The notes below the pieces were generated by a model. The model saw only the letters and a program-made list of their open reading frames with translations, was not told the DNA's origin and did no database searches. Both the position numbers and the translations under genes were made by a program. Below are positions 50,847 to 59,303 of a stretch of 64,000 nt of DNA, piece by piece; the stretch's first letter is position 1; every line of letters begins with the position of its first letter. Source of the stretch: 67-14 sp020438345 (GTDB lineage: Bacteria > Actinomycetota > Thermoleophilia > Solirubrobacterales > 70-9); NCBI GenBank assembly GCA_937872475.1, contig CALMSY010000005.1:1-64000 (forward strand). The letters are read 5' to 3'.

Positions 50847-51838
50847 GAGTCCTCGCCGGTGCCGGGGCGCGACGGCCTGCCCTTGCCCTGGCCGCTTTCG
50901 CGTTCGGAGTATTCGCCATATGCCGCGACGATTTTCTGAACCAGACGGTGACGGACCACATCCTTGCCGCCGAAGCGGATGAACTTCACATCTTCTATCC
51001 CCGTCAGGATTTCCCGAACGACCACCAGGCCGGAGTCTCGGTCACGGGGAAGGTCAATCTGCGTGACATCACCGGTAACCACCATCTTCGAATTGAAACC
51101 AAGCCGGGTCAGGAACATTTTCATCTGTTCCGGGGTGGTGTTCTGGGCCTCGTCGAGAATCACGAAGGCGTCATTCAGAGTCCGGCCACGCATGAATGCG
51201 AGCGGCGCAACTTCGATCACGCCACGATCGAAATACCCGTTCACCCGGTCGGGATCGAGCATGTCGTAGAGGGCATCGAAAAGCGGCCTGAGGTAAGGGT
51301 CGACCTTTGCCTGCAGGTCGCCCGGGAGGAACCCGAGGCTCTCCCCTGCTTCAACCGCGGGACGAGTCAGGATGATCCGCTGGACCTCGCCCTCGATCAG
51401 GGCGGCGGCGGCCATGGCCACCGCGAGGAAGGTCTTGCCCGTTCCAGCCGGGCCGATCCCGAAAGTGACAGTGCTCTCCCGGATCGAATCCACATAGAGC
51501 TTCTGGTTGACCGTCTTTGGGACAACCCTTGTGTTCCGGTTGTGCCAGACCACATCGTCGAGTACTTCGGCGGGCCGACGGGAAGACTGGATCGCGTTTG
51601 TGACCGAATCCACCGTCGACGCTTCAACCTCGTGGCCGCCTTCGATCAGGCCCACCATTTCGTCGACCAGCCTTGCCGCCCGGTCATTCTCGGCATCGTC
51701 GCCTTCGAGAGTGAGCTGATTGCCGCGCAGGTGGACGCTGCTCGAGGTACGTTCACGAAGAGCCCGGAGAACCGAATCCTCGGAGCCCGCAAGGTCAGCT
51801 GCCACTTCATTGTCGAGAGTCAGCGTTCTACGAGCCAA
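50798..51838 (-). CDS. phoH: PhoH-like ATPase
   Basis: The 346-residue protein has the PhoH P-loop GPAGTGKT at 129-136, TRPAVEAGESLGFLPGD, and the Walker B region FVILDEAQNTTPEQ with MVVTGDVTQIDLP. PhoH-type ATPases are linked with RNA processing together with YbeY. The start is TTG 51838, overlapping the yqeY stop by 11 nt. The last ~25 residues are low-complexity and overlap ybeY. Confidence 0.95.
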   Translation of the reverse strand: MARRTLTLDNEVAADLAGSEDSVLRALRERTSSSVHLRGNQLTLEGDDAENDRAARLVDEMVGLIEGGHEVEASTVDSVTNAIQSSRRPAEVLDDVVWHNRNTRVVPKTVNQKLYVDSIRESTVTFGIGPAGTGKTFLAVAMAAAALIEGEVQRIILTRPAVEAGESLGFLPGDLQAKVDPYLRPLFDALYDMLDPDRVNGYFDRGVIEVAPLAFMRGRTLNDAFVILDEAQNTTPEQMKMFLTRLGFNSKMVVTGDVTQIDLPRDRDSGLVVVREILTGIEDVKFIRFGGKDVVRHRLVQKIVAAYGEYSERESGQGKGRPSRPGTGEDSCPSNSRMCRNGSGPP

Positions 51839-52259
51839 GCTGCGCTCTCACCTCGGTACTTACCCTCTTGCCGTCGGCGCGCCCGGCCACCTTCTCCTTG
51901 AGGACACCCATTACCTGCCCGATCTGCTTTTGACCGGCAGCGCCGGTCTGCTCGATCGCTGCCTTGACCAGATCCGAGAGTTCGTCGTCGCTGAGCTGGA
52001 CCGGAAGGTAGGCCGTGATCAGGTCGGCCTCGAACTTCTCGTCTTCTGCCTGTTCAACGCGGCCGGCGCCGGCAAAGGCTTCGGCTGCTTCGAGCCGTTT
52101 CTTCCTTTCGCGCTGGAGCGCGCCGATCTCATCGCCCTTGCCCAGCTTCGCTTCCTGCTGAAGGACGTCCTGGATCATTCGCAGCGCCGAAGCACGCTTG
52201 CGGTCACCCGATTTGAGCGCGGCCTGCGCGTCTTCCCTGATCTTTTCAACTACTGGCAT
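51828..52259 (-). CDS. GatB/YqeY domain protein
   Basis: The 143-residue helical protein is a stand-alone YqeY: N-terminal helices with KSGDRKRASALRMIQ, and a C-terminal domain with AYLPVQLSDDEL and IGQVMGVLKEKVAGRADGKRVS, the tRNA-contacting tail domain of GatB. Its exact role is unclear; stand-alone forms are thought to affect tRNA-dependent amidation or related steps. It heads the phoH-ybeY-era unit from a leaderless promoter. Confidence 0.92.
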   Translation of the reverse strand: MPVVEKIREDAQAALKSGDRKRASALRMIQDVLQQEAKLGKGDEIGALQRERKKRLEAAEAFAGAGRVEQAEDEKFEADLITAYLPVQLSDDELSDLVKAAIEQTGAAGQKQIGQVMGVLKEKVAGRADGKRVSTEVRAQLGS

Positions 52260-52265
52260 CTTCCT

Positions 52266-52271
52266 AGCGTA
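52266..52271 (-). promoter_or_regulatory. -10 box of a leaderless promoter for yqeY-phoH-ybeY-era
   Basis: TACGCT, 6 nt, ATG at 52259. The 6 nt happen to be AGGAAG, which would not lie in the mRNA if transcription starts at the ATG. Confidence 0.55.
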
Positions 52272-52316
52272 CCTGCCCGGGTTGGCAGGCCGTGGAACCG
52301 GACTGTGAACGGGATA

Positions 52317-52628
52317 TCAGGGCGGATCCGCATGCGATGTCCGAGGACCGAAAGCGGCAAAGAAGACGATCCCGCCAGCGACCAGAACACTGCCGAAAAG
52401 GAGCATCAGCACGTAGGTGCCGTTGATCAGCCCGAGGGTCATGAGAGTTACTCCGAGCCCCCCGACAAAAGCGAAAAAGTACCGTGGAGACCGGACCTTC
52501 AAAGTGACCAGCAGCCCGGCGAGCACGGCGGCAGGAAGCCAGATCAGGAACCCGACCGGTGCGATGCAACCGACCATGAACAGGACCCCGACCGCGGCCC
52601 AGGCCAGGAAGCGCGGTAACACCGGCAT
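52317..52628 (-). CDS. Small membrane protein, function unknown
   Basis: A 103-residue protein with about three or four transmembrane helices and a short polar C terminus. I do not recognise a family. The ATG overlaps the murI stop by one nt (TGATG), so it is the last gene of the hrcA-dnaJ-prmA-murI unit. Confidence 0.7.
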   Translation of the reverse strand: MPVLPRFLAWAAVGVLFMVGCIAPVGFLIWLPAAVLAGLLVTLKVRSPRYFFAFVGGLGVTLMTLGLINGTYVLMLLFGSVLVAGGIVFFAAFGPRTSHADPP

Positions 52629-53443
52629 CAGATCCTCACCTTCTCTGCCCGGCCGGCAAGGGGCAGCTGCAGAAACCGGGTACCGACCTCGACGAAGGTC
52701 CCAACGTCGCCGCTTACGAGGAATCGGTAATCGCCCTCACCCTCACTTTCGGCCAGCTCGCCACTTGCGGCCAGCTCCCGCTGAATCGCCGCAGCTATCG
52801 CGTGCCCCGCGGTAACCAGACTCACATCGCGCCCCAGCATCCTCTGCAGCATGGGTGCCACCAGCGGATAGTGCGTGCAGCCCAGAATCAGAGTGTCAAT
52901 GCCGGCCTCGCTCAGGGGCTGGCAATAGCCACGAACCAGACCGAGCACCTCTTCATCGAAAGTAGGTCCGTTCTGGATGATCGGAGCGAGATCGGGAGCA
53001 GCCACTTCCGTCACTGTCAAAGGCCTCCCCAGGTCATCGAGCGCCCGCCGGTAGGCACCGCTGTCCACCGTCGCCGGCGTCGCCAACACCCCAACCCTGC
53101 CGCTACCGCTGATTGACGCGGCGATCTCCGCTTCCGGCCCGACTACTGTCACAACCGGCACCCCGGCTTCAGCGCCGAGCTGCCGGATTTCGTCCCCGGC
53201 GGCAGCCGTAGCGGAGTTGCAGGCAATCACGAGCATCTTGACTCCACGCTGAAGCAGCTGTGTCGCGATCGCTCCCGCTCGATCACGGAGCTCCGCAACC
53301 GGCTTCGTTCCGTACGGGAAGTGCCCGCTGTCACCGAGGTAGAGAAAATCCTCGGCCGGCAGCGAGACCAGGCATTCGTGAAGGACGGTGAGACCACCGA
53401 CCCCGGAGTCGAAAACGCCGATCGGCAGCTCTGCCCGGTTCAA
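52628..53443 (-). CDS. murI: Glutamate racemase
   Basis: MurI supplies D-glutamate for peptidoglycan. The 271-residue protein has FDSGVGGLTVL, YLGDSGHFPYG, and the two catalytic cysteines: Cys75 in VIACNSATA and about Cys189 in LGCTHYPL. The start is TTG 53443 with TTGA overlap to prmA and GGAG 5 nt upstream. Confidence 0.96.
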   Translation of the reverse strand: MNRAELPIGVFDSGVGGLTVLHECLVSLPAEDFLYLGDSGHFPYGTKPVAELRDRAGAIATQLLQRGVKMLVIACNSATAAAGDEIRQLGAEAGVPVVTVVGPEAEIAASISGSGRVGVLATPATVDSGAYRRALDDLGRPLTVTEVAAPDLAPIIQNGPTFDEEVLGLVRGYCQPLSEAGIDTLILGCTHYPLVAPMLQRMLGRDVSLVTAGHAIAAAIQRELAASGELAESEGEGDYRFLVSGDVGTFVEVGTRFLQLPLAGRAEKVRI

Positions 53444-54282
53444 CTGTGCTCCAGGCCGAAAACGAGCGAGCCCCAGTCACCCATCTGGTCGCGGCCGGTC
53501 TCAACCAGGCCATGCGGACTGAACGCGGCGACCACACGGTCGTATTCGGTCGCGAGAAGTCCGGAACAGATCAATGTCTCGGGAAGGCTTTCCGGAGCGA
53601 GGCCGGCAGCCACGATTTCCAGCAACGGGGCAGTCAAGTTGGCGACCGTGGTCGGCGCCAGGCCGGGCAGGCCGGCCCTGAGGTCAACCCTTTCGAAACG
53701 GGCTTCTACCTCGTTCGTGCCTGCATTCTCGCGCGCCGCCTCGACAGCGGCGACCTCGTTGTCACAGCCGTAGACCGGCTCCCAGCCGAGCCTGGCGGCA
53801 GCGATCGCAAGCACCCCCGAACCGCAGCCCAGGTCGGCCAGCGGACCAAACGGGCCGCCACTCCGGGCGATGCCGATCAATGCCTCGACGCAGAGCCTGG
53901 TGGTCGGATGAGCCCCGGTACCGAAGGCCAGGCCGGGATCCACCACAACCTCGGCCGCCCCGGAACGCTCCGGCTCCCAGGGAGGACGGATCCAGACAAC
54001 CGGGCCGCGGTCAGGGTCGCCGACCAGCAGCGGCTTGTGAAAAGTTCGCCAGCGATCAGCCCAGTCATCGGCCACTTCGGTCGCTTCGACCGCGACCGTG
54101 CCACCTGCGATCACGGCTTCCTCTTCACCGAGATCGGGAAGTTCACCTTCGGCTCCGTATATCGCGAACTCGACAAAGCCCTCACCAGCTACCTCCTCCA
54201 CCCCTCCCGGAGAAAGCACGGTCAACTCCGCGAGCACAAATTCTGCCTGCTCCGGCTCGCAGCGGACAGCCAGCCGGATCAA
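53440..54282 (-). CDS. prmA: Ribosomal protein L11 methyltransferase
   Basis: PrmA methylates L11 using S-adenosylmethionine. The 280-residue protein contains FGTGAHPTTRLC and the SAM-binding LADLGCGSGVLAIAAARLG, then VANLTAPLLE. TTG 54282 overlaps the dnaJ stop (TTGA). The N-terminal domain that docks L11 is present in shortened form. Confidence 0.93.
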   Translation of the reverse strand: MIRLAVRCEPEQAEFVLAELTVLSPGGVEEVAGEGFVEFAIYGAEGELPDLGEEEAVIAGGTVAVEATEVADDWADRWRTFHKPLLVGDPDRGPVVWIRPPWEPERSGAAEVVVDPGLAFGTGAHPTTRLCVEALIGIARSGGPFGPLADLGCGSGVLAIAAARLGWEPVYGCDNEVAAVEAARENAGTNEVEARFERVDLRAGLPGLAPTTVANLTAPLLEIVAAGLAPESLPETLICSGLLATEYDRVVAAFSPHGLVETGRDQMGDWGSLVFGLEHS

Positions 54283-55391
54283 CCGAATGCCTTGCGCATT
54301 CGGGAGAAAACGCCCGATTCTTTCGGTTCCCGGTTTGCATCGGTGATCGAATCGTTCAGCTCACCGGCAAGCCGCTTCTGATCTTCGGAAAGCTTGCCAG
54401 GGACCACAACGTTGAAGATGAAGCGGTGGTTACCGCGGCGGCGGGAACTCCCGAGACGCGGCAGACCCTTGCCCTTGATCCGGGTTTCGGCCCCGGGCTG
54501 CGTTCCGGGGGCGAGTTCGATTTCGTCTTTGCCGTCAAGGGTTTCGACTTCAACCGTGTCACCGAGCATGGCCGCAGTGGCATCAACCGGAACCACGGTG
54601 ACCAGGTCCTGTCCGTCGCGAATCATCCCTTCGCGTTCCTTGACAAGCACCTCCACATAGAGATCTCCGGGGGTCGCGCCCGTCTCTCCGGCATGACCGG
54701 CCCCTCCGATCCGGATTCGCTGACCGGATTCAATGCCTGCGGGAATGTCGATCCGGCTCTTCTTCGAGCTGTGCTTGCGACCGAGGCCCGAACAGACTTT
54801 GCACGGCTCTTCGGCGATCCGGCCGTCCCCGTTGCAGCGATCACAGGGAGTCGCCCGGACCATTTGCCCGAAGGCGGTATTCGCCACAGTCCGCAACTCG
54901 CCGGCACCCTGACAGCGGTCGCAGGTCTTGATCGGAGTGCCCGGCTCGGCCCCGTTGCCATGGCAATGCTCGCAGTTTGCGACTGCCTCGTATTCGATTT
55001 CCCGACTCGTCCCGTCCAGCACGTCGTCAAGCTCGATCTCAACCTGCACACCAATATCCGCCCCCGGTGAGGGACCCCTCGAGCCTCCGAAGCCACCACC
55101 GAAAAAAGCGCTGAACAGGTCGTCGATCGAACCGAAACCCTGTGCCTGTGACTGGTATCCGCCGGACCTGAGGCCATCACGTCCGTATTGATCGTAGGTG
55201 CGGCGGTTTTCGTCGTCGGAGAGCACTTCGTAGGCCTCGGCAGCCTCCTTGAACTTCTCCTCCGCTTCCGGATCATGCGCGTTGACGTCGGGATGAAGTT
55301 CACGGGCAACCTGACGGAATGCCTTCTTGATTTCCTGGGAGGAAGCCTCGCGGGACACCCCGAGGATCTCGTAATAGTCGCGGTCGCTCAT
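54279..55391 (-). CDS. dnaJ: Chaperone protein DnaJ
   Basis: The 370-residue co-chaperone has an N-terminal J domain with HPD at 33-35, a Gly/Phe/Ser-rich linker, a zinc-binding region with four CXXCXGXG units (CEHCHGNG, CDRCQGAG, CDRCNGDG, CKVCSGLG) and C-terminal peptide-binding domains. dnaK and grpE are not nearby. It follows the heat-shock repressor gene hrcA with a 4-nt overlap. Confidence 0.97.
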   Translation of the reverse strand: MSDRDYYEILGVSREASSQEIKKAFRQVARELHPDVNAHDPEAEEKFKEAAEAYEVLSDDENRRTYDQYGRDGLRSGGYQSQAQGFGSIDDLFSAFFGGGFGGSRGPSPGADIGVQVEIELDDVLDGTSREIEYEAVANCEHCHGNGAEPGTPIKTCDRCQGAGELRTVANTAFGQMVRATPCDRCNGDGRIAEEPCKVCSGLGRKHSSKKSRIDIPAGIESGQRIRIGGAGHAGETGATPGDLYVEVLVKEREGMIRDGQDLVTVVPVDATAAMLGDTVEVETLDGKDEIELAPGTQPGAETRIKGKGLPRLGSSRRRGNHRFIFNVVVPGKLSEDQKRLAGELNDSITDANREPKESGVFSRMRKAFG

Positions 55392-56416
55392 GAGTCGTAA
55401 ACGAACTCAAAGTAGCGGGAGAGCTCACGGGCTGCATCATTGACCGAGCCGATCGTCCGCTCGTAATCCATGCGTGTAGGCCCAACCACTCCCACCGATC
55501 CGAGGTTTCGGTGCCCCAGCCCGTAGTTTGCGCCGATCACGCTCACGTTGCGTAGTTCGGGCTGCGGGTTCTCGGCCCCGATCCAGAGGAATACGGAGCG
55601 CTCGTCAATCGCAGACCGCATCATCCGGAGAACAATCGCCTTCTCTTCCAGGGTACTCATCAACTGGTCGATCCTCGGCAGGTCCGCGGCACGCCGCTGG
55701 TCGAGCAGCCTCGCTGTGCCTTCCACGTACACGGTGCTTTCCGGATCCTGCTCCAGGTCAACCAACGCCGGTGCCAGGTGCCGAACGAATTCCGCTTCAA
55801 CCGGAGCGAGGCCCGGGTCGGCAAGTTTCGATGCGATCCGGCGGGCCCCGAGATCAATTCCGGCCAGCGATTCGTTCAGGTAGCTGGAAGCCCACTCGAC
55901 AAGTCCCGGATCCACCGGAGCAGCGAAGTTGAAGGCTCGCTTGCTTACGTCGCCAGTCGAGGTGATCACGATCACCATCACCACCTCAGGCTGCAGCAGC
56001 AGGGCCTCCACCCGGTGTATCCGGGCCGTACCGAGAGGAGGGGCGACTACCAGGGCAAGGAGGTCGGTCATCTGGGCAAGTGCCGCGGTCGCCTCCCGCA
56101 TCGCTTCATCAACTTCACGCTGCAGACGGGTGAGGTCGAGATTGGCTTCAGATGTTGTCCGGCCGGTCACTGACCGGGGATTCAGCGATTCGACGAACTG
56201 CCGGTAGCCGAGGTCGGTCGGGACCCTTCCGGCGGAGGTGTGCGGATGGGTCAGGTATCCCCCGGCCTCGAGCGCGGCCAATTCGGCACGCACCGTCGAG
56301 GCACCCCATTCGAGCCGGGCGTCCTCGGCAATCGCCTTCGACCCCACGGGCCGCCCGGTTTCCCGGTAGGCATCGACCACGAGTCCGAGAATCAGTTCTT
56401 GACGTTCAGAAAGCAT
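55388..56416 (-). CDS. hrcA: Heat-inducible transcription repressor HrcA
   Basis: HrcA represses heat-shock genes through CIRCE operators. From ATG 56416 (MLSERQELILGLVV) it has 342 residues: an N-terminal winged-helix (GASTVRAELAALEAGGYLTHPHTSAGRVPTDLGYR), then the family GAF-like domain and a C-terminal conserved GANYGLGHRNLGSVGVVGPTRMDYERTI. The frame extends upstream but adds residues unlike the family. TACAAT lies 12 nt upstream. I saw no CIRCE element (TTAGCACTC-N9-GAGTGCTAA) near it. Confidence 0.95.
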   Translation of the reverse strand: MLSERQELILGLVVDAYRETGRPVGSKAIAEDARLEWGASTVRAELAALEAGGYLTHPHTSAGRVPTDLGYRQFVESLNPRSVTGRTTSEANLDLTRLQREVDEAMREATAALAQMTDLLALVVAPPLGTARIHRVEALLLQPEVVMVIVITSTGDVSKRAFNFAAPVDPGLVEWASSYLNESLAGIDLGARRIASKLADPGLAPVEAEFVRHLAPALVDLEQDPESTVYVEGTARLLDQRRAADLPRIDQLMSTLEEKAIVLRMMRSAIDERSVFLWIGAENPQPELRNVSVIGANYGLGHRNLGSVGVVGPTRMDYERTIGSVNDAARELSRYFEFVYDS

Positions 56417-56428
56417 CAGGAACCGCGA

Positions 56429-56434
56429 ATTGTA
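56429..56434 (-). promoter_or_regulatory. -10 box of hrcA
   Basis: TACAAT lies 12 nt before the ATG at 56416, giving a leader of about 6 nt. Confidence 0.5.
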
Positions 56435-56529
56435 TTTGGCTCCTGTTACGGGCGGGTTCGGCATGGGCGCCGACGACGTTTCGGGTCGAGGAGGCGGTCA
56501 TGCCGAACCCGCCCGCCTCGACCGTCCAA

Positions 56530-56925
56530 TCAGCCGTAAGAAACTTCCGCGGTGGCGTTGCGGATCACCTGGTTCTCGCCCTGGGTGGCGATCAGGTCAA
56601 AGGTGACATCGGAGCCATCGGCCTCGATTACCGCACCCGAAACTTCGATCTCCTGCTCGGGGAAACTCATGCCCCGGAACTGGACCGAGAGCCGCTTCAG
56701 AGCACGGGGGTCGCCGCCGGCCTCCGCATTGGCCGCCCTGGCGACCAGCCCCATCACGAACAATCCGTGGAGGATCGCCGATGGCAGGCCGACCATCCGG
56801 GCGAACTCCCTGTCGATGTGGATCGGGTTGAAATCCCCGGAGGCACCCGCGTAGCGATGCGGCAGAAACTTGTCCGGGGTGACTTTCAATCCGGCTATCT
56901 TCTCCCCCTTTTTTCTGACGCTCAC
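56530..56925 (-). CDS. HadB-like MaoC-type (R)-hydroxyacyl dehydratase subunit
   Basis: The 131-residue hot-dog protein has the catalytic hydratase motif YAGASGDFNPIHIDREFA with the Asp and His of R-hydratase 2, the arrangement seen in mycobacterial HadB. With the adjacent HadA-like protein it should dehydrate 3-hydroxyacyl-ACP or -CoA in fatty-acid elongation. The start (GTG) overlaps the upstream stop by 4 nt. Confidence 0.85.
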   Translation of the reverse strand: MSVRKKGEKIAGLKVTPDKFLPHRYAGASGDFNPIHIDREFARMVGLPSAILHGLFVMGLVARAANAEAGGDPRALKRLSVQFRGMSFPEQEIEVSGAVIEADGSDVTFDLIATQGENQVIRNATAEVSYG

Positions 56926-57368
56926 TGGTCGATCCCCCTGACGATGTTGGTCCAGGTGGCCTTGCAGACAAGGTCACCGTCCTGGTTCCTGGATTCGGTT
57001 TCGAATATGTAGAAGCCCTTGCCGTCTTTCGGGTAGATGTCCTTGCAGGTCGCAACGGTTGAGATCAGGTCACCGGAGCAGACCGGCTCACCCCACTCGA
57101 ATTCCTGGGCACCATGGACCATTGCCGCGAAATTCATCGCTACCTCTGGGTCGAAAAGCACCGGGCCCATCGCCCAGGCCGCATAGACGACCACGAACAT
57201 CGGTGGCGCGACCATGTTGCGGAAACCCTCGGCCTGCGCCGCTTCAACATCAAAGTAAACCGGGTTGTCGAGGCCGATTACCTGTGCGTATTCGCGGATC
57301 TTTTCCCGGCCCACCTCATATTCATGGGTCGGCCAGCTCTTGCCCACAGCATCGGTCTTCAGCGCCAT
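56922..57368 (-). CDS. HadA-like FAS1-type dehydratase subunit
   Basis: The 148-residue hot-dog protein resembles mycobacterial HadA (N-terminal half of MaoC; DUF4442-like FAS1 dehydratase): YEVGREKIREYAQVIGLDNPVYFD and MVAPPMFVVVYAAWAM, lacking the catalytic Asp/His pair carried by the HadB partner. The two form a heterodimer in mycobacteria; the same is inferred here. ATG 57368 lies 6 nt after TAAATT. Confidence 0.85.
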   Translation of the reverse strand: MALKTDAVGKSWPTHEYEVGREKIREYAQVIGLDNPVYFDVEAAQAEGFRNMVAPPMFVVVYAAWAMGPVLFDPEVAMNFAAMVHGAQEFEWGEPVCSGDLISTVATCKDIYPKDGKGFYIFETESRNQDGDLVCKATWTNIVRGIDQ

Positions 57369-57374
57369 GCCGGG

Positions 57375-57380
57375 AATTTA
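57375..57380 (-). promoter_or_regulatory. -10 box of a leaderless promoter for hadA-hadB
   Basis: TAAATT, 6 nt, ATG at 57368. Confidence 0.6.
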
Positions 57381-57457
57381 CACGGGGGTTCTGCGCCCCG
57401 GGCTTCCGTTCCCAGACTCACAGGATTGTGAAACGGAACCCGGGTCGCTCGTCCGGA

Positions 57458-59251
57458 TTACTCATCCAGTTCGAGAACGGCGAGGAAGGCTTCCTGGGGA
57501 ACCTCGACCCGGCCTACGTTCTTCATTCGCTTTTTGCCGGCCTTCTGCTTCTGGAGCAGCTTGTTCTTTCGGGTCACGTCGCCGCCGTAGAGCTTGGCCG
57601 TGACGTCCTTGCGGACCGCCTTTACGGTTTCGCGGGCGAGGATGTTCGCCCCTATCGCGGCCTGGACCGGGATGTCGAACTGCTGCCTGGGAATCGTCTT
57701 GCGGAGCCGGGAGACCAGCTCCTTGCCCTGGCCGTAGGCGAACTCCTTGTGGGTGATCACCGAAAGGGCGTCCACTTTCTCGCCGGCCAGCAGGACATCG
57801 ACTTTGACCAGCTCCGATGCACGCAAGCCGATCGGTTCATAGTCGAGTGAGGCATAGCCCCTGGTCGACGATTTGAGCACGTCGAAGAAATCGAGAACGA
57901 TCTCCCCGAGCGGCAGGTCGTAACGGATCTGGACCCGGGTCGGGCTCAGGTAGTCCATGTCGACATGGGTGCCCCGCCGGGACTGGCATAGCTCCATGAC
58001 CGGACCGACGAACTCGGTCGGGGTGATCACCGTGGCCCGGATGTACGGTTCCTCGATCCGGTCGATCGAACCGGGGTCGGGCATCTGATTCGGGCTGGAG
58101 ATTTCGGTCATCTCGCCGTTGGTCGTGTGGACCTCATACCGGACGGTCGGACTGGTGGCCATCAGCTCGAGCCCGTATTCGCGCTCCAGGCGCTCGCGCA
58201 CGATTTCCATGTGAAGCAGACCAAGGAAGCCGCAGCGGAAGCCGAATCCGAGTGCCTCGGAGGTCTCCGGCTCCCAGGAAAGAGCGGCGTCATTGAGGCC
58301 CATCTTGTCGAGGGCGTCGCGCAGGTCCTCGTAACGGTCGGTGTCGATCGGGAAGAGCCCGCAGAAGACCATCGGCTTTACGTCCCGGTAGCCAGCCAGG
58401 GCTTCCGCGGCCGGGTTCTCAAGATTGGTCAGGGTGTCGCCGACCCTGAGCCTGGAAACGTCCTTTATGCCGGTGATCACGTAACCGACCTCGCCGGTGT
58501 CGATCCCGTCGACCGGGGTCATGACCGGCCGGAAGAAACCGATGTCATCGAGTTCGGCCTCGGTGCCGTTCTGCATCGCCACGACTTTTCCGTGCTTCTT
58601 GAAACTGCCGTCCATCATCCGTACGTAGGCGATCACGCCGCGGTACTGGTCGAACTCGGAGTCGAAAATCAGCGCCCGGGCTGGTGCGTCCGGCTCGCCC
58701 TCAGGCGGCGGAATCCGGTCGACCACCGCTTCCAGCACGTCGATCACGCCCTCGCCGGTCTTGGCGGAGATGCGGAGGATGTCGTCCGGATCGACCCCGA
58801 TCAGGTCGGAGACCTCGGCCGCAACCCTTTCCGGCTCGGCGCCCGGCAGGTCTACCTTGTTCAAAACCGGAATCAGTTCGAGACCATTCTCGATCGCCAG
58901 GTACGTGTTGGCGACAGTCTGCGCCTCGACCCCCTGGGCGGCGTCAACGACCAGCAACGCGCCTTCGCAGGCGGCCAGCGACCGCGAAACCTCATAGGAG
59001 AAATCGACGTGACCCGGCGTGTCGATCAGATGAAGGTGATAGGTCACACCGTCGGAGGCGGTGAACTCGACCCGGACCGCCTGGGCCTTGATCGTGATCC
59101 CGCGTTCGCGTTCGAGGTCCATCGAGTCCAGCACCTGGGCCTGCATCTTGAGCGGGTCCACGGCCTTGGTCAGTTCGAGGATGCGATCGGCCAGCGTCGA
59201 CTTGCCGTGGTCGATGTGGGCGATGATCGAGAAGTTACGGATCAGTTCCAT
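57458..59251 (-). CDS. lepA: Translation factor LepA (EF4)
   Basis: LepA is a ribosomal GTPase related to EF-G, with a role in initiation and ribosome back-translocation. From ATG 59251 the protein has 597 residues: G1 AHIDHGKST (11-19), RGITIKAQAV, DTPGHVDF, NKVDLPGAEP, and the LepA-specific C-terminal domain. The frame is open 65 codons upstream but that part is not LepA-like. TACTCT lies 9 nt before the ATG. Confidence 0.97.
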   Translation of the reverse strand: MELIRNFSIIAHIDHGKSTLADRILELTKAVDPLKMQAQVLDSMDLERERGITIKAQAVRVEFTASDGVTYHLHLIDTPGHVDFSYEVSRSLAACEGALLVVDAAQGVEAQTVANTYLAIENGLELIPVLNKVDLPGAEPERVAAEVSDLIGVDPDDILRISAKTGEGVIDVLEAVVDRIPPPEGEPDAPARALIFDSEFDQYRGVIAYVRMMDGSFKKHGKVVAMQNGTEAELDDIGFFRPVMTPVDGIDTGEVGYVITGIKDVSRLRVGDTLTNLENPAAEALAGYRDVKPMVFCGLFPIDTDRYEDLRDALDKMGLNDAALSWEPETSEALGFGFRCGFLGLLHMEIVRERLEREYGLELMATSPTVRYEVHTTNGEMTEISSPNQMPDPGSIDRIEEPYIRATVITPTEFVGPVMELCQSRRGTHVDMDYLSPTRVQIRYDLPLGEIVLDFFDVLKSSTRGYASLDYEPIGLRASELVKVDVLLAGEKVDALSVITHKEFAYGQGKELVSRLRKTIPRQQFDIPVQAAIGANILARETVKAVRKDVTAKLYGGDVTRKNKLLQKQKAGKKRMKNVGRVEVPQEAFLAVLELDE

Positions 59252-59260
59252 GCGGGACGG

Positions 59261-59266
59261 AGAGTA
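59261..59266 (-). promoter_or_regulatory. -10 box of lepA
   Basis: TACTCT, 9 nt, ATG. A leader of about 3 nt is likely. Confidence 0.5.
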
Positions 59267-59303
59267 TGCCGCAGGAACCACCTGCGACACACTCCTATTC
59301 GGT

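Noticed and set aside
56417..56529. CIRCE operator for hrcA
   Set aside because: No TTAGCACTC-N9-GAGTGCTAA-like inverted repeat found in the gap or at the gene start.
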